A stretch of DNA of 11,206 nucleotides from Desulfamplus sp. (GTDB taxonomy: Bacteria > Desulfobacterota > Desulfobacteria > Desulfobacterales > Desulfobacteraceae): contig JADFXA010000052.1 in NCBI GenBank assembly GCA_015233755.1, positions 1-11,206 on the forward strand. Direction: 5' to 3'. Under the pieces are notes generated by a model. That model saw only the letters and a list, made by a program, of their open reading frames with translations. It did no database searches and was not told the origin of the DNA. Shown piece by piece: positions 6,737 through 11,206 of the stretch. A program made the position numbers and the translations under genes. The first letter of the stretch is position 1. Every line of letters starts with the position of its first letter.

Positions 6737-7795
6737 TTATTTATTACTCTCAATTGATTTTTTAATAAAATCTACGACTTCTGTCCCTTTAAAACCTTTT
6801 TTGTTTAGCTCTTGAGCGTAAGAGTTAATTGCAGGTGCAACTGCATTTTTCCATTTTGCCGACTCTTTAGCATCAAGAGTTATTATTTTGTTTCCAGCTT
6901 CAATAAAATATTTCTTACCAGCTAAATCAATTTCATCCCATGCCTGACCATGTTTTAATGCCCACTCTGAATTGATCTCAGAGATTGTCTTTTGAATTTC
7001 AGGAGAAAGTGATGCCCATTTTGTTTTATTCATTGCAACAACCATAGTAGCTGTGTAGCCAACTGAATTTTCAGCAACGCAATAATCGAGCACTTCAGCA
7101 AGTTTCCAACCTTTATTTGACTCTATTGGGTGTGTGCTGCCATCTACAACCCCTTTTTGAAGGCTTGTGTAGGTCTCTTGCATACTTTGACCCACAGGTG
7201 TTCCGCCAAGTGCATTGACAAGATAGGTGCTCATTCCAGTTGATCTTATCTTAAGCCCTTTTATATCTGCTAAAGTTTTTATCTCTTTTTTTTGTGTGTG
7301 AATATAACCTGGACCGTGTGCGTGGAGGAACATTACTTGAGTATCTTCAAACTCTTTAGGTTTAAACTCTGCCATAACAGCATTAGCAACTTTTGTTGCT
7401 GCAACGCCGCTTGTGTATCCCATAGGAAGATCAACTGCACCCATAACTGGAAATCTTCCCCTTGTATAGGCTAAAACTGTCATACCAATATCTGCAATAC
7501 CAGAAGCAACACTCTCATATATTTGAGGAGCTTTTGCTAAAGTACCTCCTGGATAGTAATCAATCTTAACTGCACCATTAGTTCTCTTTTCAACCTCTTT
7601 GCACCACGATTCAGCAAGTTGAGATTGAACATGAACAGGCGGGAAAAAATTGGCGTATGTAAGTTTAACAGGATCAGCAGCTTTTGCAGTTTGAGGAAAT
7701 ATACCGCCAATAAAACAACTAATAATAATAGCTATCACTGTTAAAGAAAATATAACAGCTGCCTTTTTACTACTACTTTTTCTACTGTGAATCAT
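6737..7795 (-). CDS. dctP: TRAP transporter substrate-binding protein, DctP family
   Basis: The periplasmic receptor that captures the solute and delivers it to DctQM. With the start chosen here it has 352 residues. That start (ATG at 7793-7795) has a strong AAAGGAG ribosome site (7805-7811) at 9 bases. A longer frame begins at 7816, but then the Shine-Dalgarno would lie inside the coding region and upstream signals are weak. Residues about 3-39 form a signal peptide with basic start, hydrophobic core and AKA-AD cleavage site; an ISC triplet inside the core resembles a lipobox but is followed by more hydrophobic sequence, so it is not favoured. The mature protein starts like a DctP (VKLTYANFFPP). 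GLKIRSTG carries the conserved arginine (R184) that grips the carboxylate of ligands in this family, and YTSLQKGVVDG is typical. The ligand is unknown. Confidence 0.94.
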   Translation of the reverse strand: MIHSRKSSSKKAAVIFSLTVIAIIISCFIGGIFPQTAKAADPVKLTYANFFPPVHVQSQLAESWCKEVEKRTNGAVKIDYYPGGTLAKAPQIYESVASGIADIGMTVLAYTRGRFPVMGAVDLPMGYTSGVAATKVANAVMAEFKPKEFEDTQVMFLHAHGPGYIHTQKKEIKTLADIKGLKIRSTGMSTYLVNALGGTPVGQSMQETYTSLQKGVVDGSTHPIESNKGWKLAEVLDYCVAENSVGYTATMVVAMNKTKWASLSPEIQKTISEINSEWALKHGQAWDEIDLAGKKYFIEAGNKIITLDAKESAKWKNAVAPAINSYAQELNKKGFKGTEVVDFIKKSIESNK

Positions 7796-7804
7796 CTTTA
7801 AAAT

Positions 7805-7811
7805 CTCCTTT
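7805..7811 (-). promoter_or_regulatory. Ribosome binding site deciding the dctP start
   Basis: AAAGGAG on the minus strand lies 9 bases before the ATG at 7795. It would fall within codons 2-4 of the longer frame starting at 7816, so it supports the shorter protein. Confidence 0.75.
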
Positions 7812-7946
7812 GTCATTAAATAAGTTTCTGGAAATTAAGATTTCCGAAGAATTAAGTCTACCCAATATGGATAACTCCGATTACCAAAAATAGTTTTAAG
7901 GATACCCAAATGCATATCTCATACTAATTTAGTAAAAATAAAGCTC

Positions 7947-7976
7947 TTTATAAATAGAATATGACTATCTTTGCAA
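7947..7976 (-). promoter_or_regulatory. Possible sigma-70-type promoter for the TRAP operon
   Basis: On the minus strand TTGCAA (7976-7971) and TATAAA (7952-7947) are 18 bases apart, about 150 bases before the dctP start. Both boxes deviate from consensus and the region is AT-rich, so chance matches are likely. Confidence 0.3.
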
Positions 7977-8001
7977 TAAAAATTATGATGATGAAAAAAA
8001 C

Positions 8002-8030
8002 TTGGCATTATCTATGGTCAGATATAATAT
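8002..8030 (+). promoter_or_regulatory. Possible sigma-70-type promoter for the c-di-GMP sensor gene
   Basis: TTGGCA (8002-8007) is followed at 17 bases by TAATAT (8025-8030), or at 15 bases by a perfect TATAAT (8023-8028). It would start transcription about 75 bases before the start codon at 8113. Confidence 0.45.
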
Positions 8031-8112
8031 ATAAAATATTATGAGGAACGGTATTTATTCAACAAAATTGAGTGCCTATTTTAAATACTAAGGCTTTTGA
8101 AAGGACATGAAA

Positions 8113-11100
8113 ATGAAACAGCATAATAAAATTCGGCTTGGTCTGATGGCACCTCTTTCTGGCATAGTTCAATTATATGGTTCGGAAATATCTAACGCAG
8201 GGATAATAGCCTGTAACGAAGTAAATGAAGCTGGAGGCGTTTTAGGTCGCGAACTTGAATTGATAATAGTTGATGACGGAAGTCTTCCAGAAAAAGCAGT
8301 TCCTGCCGCTGAAAGGCTAATCAGAGAATTTAGGTGTTCAGCCATAATAGGAAATCTTCTGTCAAACTCCAGAATATCAGTCTCAACTCTTGTTTCAGAG
8401 CCGCTTAAGGTTCCCTATCTTAATTTTTCTTTCTACGAAGGAAGCATATCAGGAAAATATTTTTTTAATTTTTCAGCTCTTCCAAACCAACAGATCGATA
8501 GAATGATTCCTTACATGCAAAACAAGTTTGGAGCTAAGATGTTCTTTGCTGGAAATAATTATGAGTGGCCCAGAGGGTCTATTGATGCGGGCAAAAGGAC
8601 ACTATTAAAAAATTATGGCGAGATAGTTGGAGAAGAGTATCTGCCAATTGGAGCATCGATTGAAGAGATAGATGAGTTACTTGCAAAAATCGCAAATTCA
8701 GGAGCAGATGTCTTTGTTCCTTATTTTGCAGGTATTGATCAGATAAACCTTTTGACTCAATTTACTAAAAAAGGGCTCAAAAAAAGAATGGCAGTTGTTA
8801 TGGGACACTATGACGAGGCGATGGTAAGCCTTCTTTCTCCTGAGATACGTGAAGGATTTTATTCGTCCAATACCTATTTCATGTCAATAAATACTAAAAT
8901 GAACTACTCATACCTTGAACGCCTTGAAAAACTTGACGGCATTAGTGGTATATGGCCATCAGGAAACGGAATACTAACAAACTTTGGAGAGGGAACTTAT
9001 TTATGTGTAAAAGCATTTGCCACAGCCTTAAATCAAGCATCTTCTCTTGATTCTGAAGAAATTGTAAGTAAACTTGAAACAATCGAAGTTGAAGGTCCAC
9101 AAGGTACTGTATCTATGGATCGAGCGACACACCACGCAGCAGTTAACACCTATCTATCAAGATGTAATGAAAATGGGGTATTTTCAATTATAGAATCATT
9201 TGGACAGATCGCGCCTGTGATACCAGAACGTTACAGTGAAACCATAAATATCAGCATAAAGCATGATGATAAAATAAAAACTCCTATTGTCCCACCCCCG
9301 CCCTCCCCAATGGAAGGGAATAATACTAATCCCATTGGAAAGGTCTGGAAGGGGCAAAATAATTATATAGAAAGCTATAGCAGCTTTGAGGAAAAAAGAC
9401 GTTTTGTTGAAAATCATGGCACAGGTTTTCAAAAACTATGGAGAGGATTAAACAGTTGCGGTATCACCTCACAAATACTTGAGACAGTTGATATTGTTAT
9501 AATTGCTGTAAACAGAGAGGGAGTGATCCTTGAGGCTAACCGTGAGGCGTATAGTCAGTTCGGATATGAGACTCATGAGTTAACAGGTAATTCGGTGCAT
9601 CTTCTTGTTCCTCCCAATTTTCGTAAAAGGCATGTTGATCTCTTCAATCAGTTTGCCGAGGGCAGTGTGATGGAGCTTCTTATGGGCAGACGTGGCGGAG
9701 TTCAAGGTTACAGAAAGGATGGCACGCTGTTTCCTGCAGAGGCAAGCATTGCAAAATTTTTTTATGACAATCAGTGGGTATTTGTGGTTACGCTCCGCGA
9801 TATAAGCGACCGAAAAAAATCCGAGGATACGTTGATATGGCGTGCCACGCATGACTCCCTTACAAAACTGCCCAACCGTACTCTGATAAAGGAACGGCTG
9901 ACCAGTGCATTAATACGCACCAATGAACGACGGAAAGATGTTGAATGCCCCATTGAAAACAATGCGGGAGCTATCTTTATTGACTGTGACGGCTTTAAAC
10001 TTGTGAATGATGCCTACGGACATGATGTGGGCGACGAGCTTCTTATCCAAATTGCTGAACGACTTATAAATGAAACCCGACCCGGTGATACTGTTGGAAG
10101 ATTAGCTGGTGATGAGTTTATTGTTCTCTGTGAAAATATAAGCTCGGAACAGACTATTATAACCATTGCCGAGCGTATAAATAAAACTCTCAGGGAGCCA
10201 TTTGATTTAGATTCAAAAAAGATAAAAGTCTATATCAGTGCCAGTATCGGTATCGCTTTAGGACACGGTTCAACCCATTCGGCAGAAGATATGCTCAAAA
10301 ACGCCGATGCAGCCATGTATATCGTAAAAGAGCGTGGTAAAGACGGCTGGCATCTGTTTTCCGATAAAATTTACGAAAACATGAACCGAAAACTTAGCAT
10401 TATCAACGGACTGAAAACCGCAATAGAACAGAAAGAATTTACTCTTGCCTATCAACCGATTGTTGCGGCAAACAGCACATTAATAAGAGGTGCAGAATCT
10501 CTTATTCGATGGAACAGACCCGATGGACCCGTTTCACCTGCCTACTTTATTCCTATAGCTGAATCTAATGGGGATATCATCAGTATTGGGCGATGGGTTT
10601 TCCGTGAAGCGTGTAAAACAGTTGCCCGTATCCAGAATGAACTTGGAAATAACATTCCATATACATCAATAAATGTCTCAACACGCCAGCTTAATGAAGA
10701 GGGCATTGTTGCTGAGTTTACCGATATTCTCAATGAGACTGGTGCAAAACCTGAAAATATAGTGATTGAAATTACTGAAACTGCACTGATGACAGACATA
10801 AAAAATAATATAAAAGTTCTTAATGAACTTGCCTCACTTGGCATTAGAATCGCTGTTGACGATTTTGGTACAGGCTACTCTTCGCTTTTGCAACTTCTTA
10901 GAATGCCAGTAAGTATTATTAAAATTGATCGCGAATTTATTGATGGGCTTGATAAAAAACCTGAAAATCGTGCCATAACTTCGGCAATAATCAAAATGGC
11001 TAAGGTTATGGATAAACAGACAATAGCAGAAGGGGTTGAGAATGAGGCACAGCTTTTTGAGCTTCAGGCTCAAGGCTGTAATAATATTCAAGGATTTCAT

Positions 11101-11206
11101 TTCTACCGTCCAATGCCTGCCGATGATTATATTAAGATTTTGCAAGACAATATTTTGCCAGTTACGGTTAATAGCCCCAGTGTTTATACAATTATCTATA
11201 TAAGCA
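8113..11206 (+). CDS. AmiC-like ligand-binding domain / PAS / GGDEF / EAL fusion, 3'-truncated
   Basis: A predicted cytosolic sensor enzyme that makes and/or breaks c-di-GMP; 1031 residues are visible and the frame is open at the window edge. Residues 7-375 form a type I periplasmic-binding fold of the AmiC/Peripla_BP_5 type (IRLGLMAPLSG; YEG at 108-110; NNYEWPRGS; GPQGTVSMDR near 328-337). A linker with PIVPPPPSP (391-399) leads to a PAS domain (about 455-567, ending LRDISDRKK). GGDEF follows: HDSLTKLPNR at 580-589, inhibitory RxxD at 656-659, active site AGDEF at 665-669. The EAL domain (about 765-1020) has ESL at 795-797, INVS, EITET, DDFGTGYSS, KID, AEGVE and QGF, so it is probably active. 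The ATG at 8113 sits 7 bases after AAGGA; an ATG at 8107 is too close to it. Stops at 8089 and 8098 exclude a signal peptide. Only a short C-terminal end is likely missing. The ligand is unknown. Confidence 0.93.
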   Translation, partial: MKQHNKIRLGLMAPLSGIVQLYGSEISNAGIIACNEVNEAGGVLGRELELIIVDDGSLPEKAVPAAERLIREFRCSAIIGNLLSNSRISVSTLVSEPLKVPYLNFSFYEGSISGKYFFNFSALPNQQIDRMIPYMQNKFGAKMFFAGNNYEWPRGSIDAGKRTLLKNYGEIVGEEYLPIGASIEEIDELLAKIANSGADVFVPYFAGIDQINLLTQFTKKGLKKRMAVVMGHYDEAMVSLLSPEIREGFYSSNTYFMSINTKMNYSYLERLEKLDGISGIWPSGNGILTNFGEGTYLCVKAFATALNQASSLDSEEIVSKLETIEVEGPQGTVSMDRATHHAAVNTYLSRCNENGVFSIIESFGQIAPVIPERYSETINISIKHDDKIKTPIVPPPPSPMEGNNTNPIGKVWKGQNNYIESYSSFEEKRRFVENHGTGFQKLWRGLNSCGITSQILETVDIVIIAVNREGVILEANREAYSQFGYETHELTGNSVHLLVPPNFRKRHVDLFNQFAEGSVMELLMGRRGGVQGYRKDGTLFPAEASIAKFFYDNQWVFVVTLRDISDRKKSEDTLIWRATHDSLTKLPNRTLIKERLTSALIRTNERRKDVECPIENNAGAIFIDCDGFKLVNDAYGHDVGDELLIQIAERLINETRPGDTVGRLAGDEFIVLCENISSEQTIITIAERINKTLREPFDLDSKKIKVYISASIGIALGHGSTHSAEDMLKNADAAMYIVKERGKDGWHLFSDKIYENMNRKLSIINGLKTAIEQKEFTLAYQPIVAANSTLIRGAESLIRWNRPDGPVSPAYFIPIAESNGDIISIGRWVFREACKTVARIQNELGNNIPYTSINVSTRQLNEEGIVAEFTDILNETGAKPENIVIEITETALMTDIKNNIKVLNELASLGIRIAVDDFGTGYSSLLQLLRMPVSIIKIDREFIDGLDKKPENRAITSAIIKMAKVMDKQTIAEGVENEAQLFELQAQGCNNIQGFHFYRPMPADDYIKILQDNILPVTVNSPSVYTIIYIS

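Larger units (their letters stand above)
7817..8112. other. Divergent intergenic control region between dctP and the c-di-GMP sensor gene
   Basis: About 300 very AT-rich bases with no convincing gene. It carries a possible dctP promoter on the minus strand, a better promoter on the plus strand, and a small inverted repeat at 7830-7845 (GGAAAT-taag-ATTTCC) just upstream of dctP that could be an operator or leader hairpin. A 16-codon frame from 8041 lacks a ribosome site and is not called. In-frame stops at 8089 and 8098 limit how far the downstream gene can extend. Confidence 0.6.

Noticed and set aside
7700..7720. Lipobox-like ISC triplet in the DctP signal peptide
   Set aside because: It sits in the middle of the hydrophobic core, with more hydrophobic residues after it and a good AKA-AD cleavage site downstream; a free periplasmic protein is more likely.
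8002..8020. TTGGCA as the first half of a sigma-54 promoter
   Set aside because: No TGC element follows at the required short spacing; a sigma-70-type reading fits better.
8041..8091. 16-codon open frame upstream of the sensor gene, close to the predicted transcription start
   Set aside because: It has no ribosome site and no recognisable sequence; short frames of this length are expected by chance. A leader peptide cannot be excluded.
9196..11145. Several minus-strand open frames across the sensor gene
   Set aside because: They lie opposite well-conserved PAS, GGDEF and EAL motifs and have no family features or ribosome sites.

Overview
The window looks like a piece of an AT-rich chromosome from a Gram-negative bacterium. 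The signs are a secreted MltB-type lytic transglycosylase, a three-part TRAP transporter with a periplasmic binding protein, and a large c-di-GMP enzyme. The species cannot be named from this sequence. No RNA gene, CRISPR array, transposase or phage gene was seen.

Layout from left to right. (1) Positions 34-3395, plus strand: the 3' part of an ABC transport operon of the nucleoside (BmpA-NupABC / YufNOPQ) type, with a truncated double ATPase followed by two permeases. The binding lipoprotein and the first third of the ATPase are missing from the left edge. The first 33 bases are not ATPase sequence: they are an exact inverted copy of positions 490-522, so the left end looks like a chimeric junction rather than a gene start. 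(2) Positions 3396-3588: a convergent gap with three tandem hairpins, the middle one a typical intrinsic terminator. (3) Positions 3589-7795, minus strand: a TRAP operon in the order dctP, dctQ, dctM, then an mltB-like lytic transglycosylase gene. dctQ and dctM overlap by ATGA; two long hairpins separate dctP from dctQ. (4) Positions 7796-8112: a divergent control region with a plausible promoter on each strand. (5) Position 8113 to the right edge, plus strand: a very large gene, open to the last base, for a fusion of an AmiC/Peripla_BP_5-type ligand-binding domain, a PAS domain, GGDEF and EAL.

The last gene is the most interesting. Its binding domain belongs to a fold usually found outside the cytoplasm, yet there is no signal peptide or membrane segment, and in-frame stops just upstream rule out an N-terminal extension. 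It should therefore be a soluble cytosolic sensor that sets c-di-GMP level in response to a small molecule. It is divergent from the TRAP operon. One testable idea is that the solute imported by the TRAP system, or a product of it, is what the sensor binds. This is inference; nothing in the sequence names the ligand.
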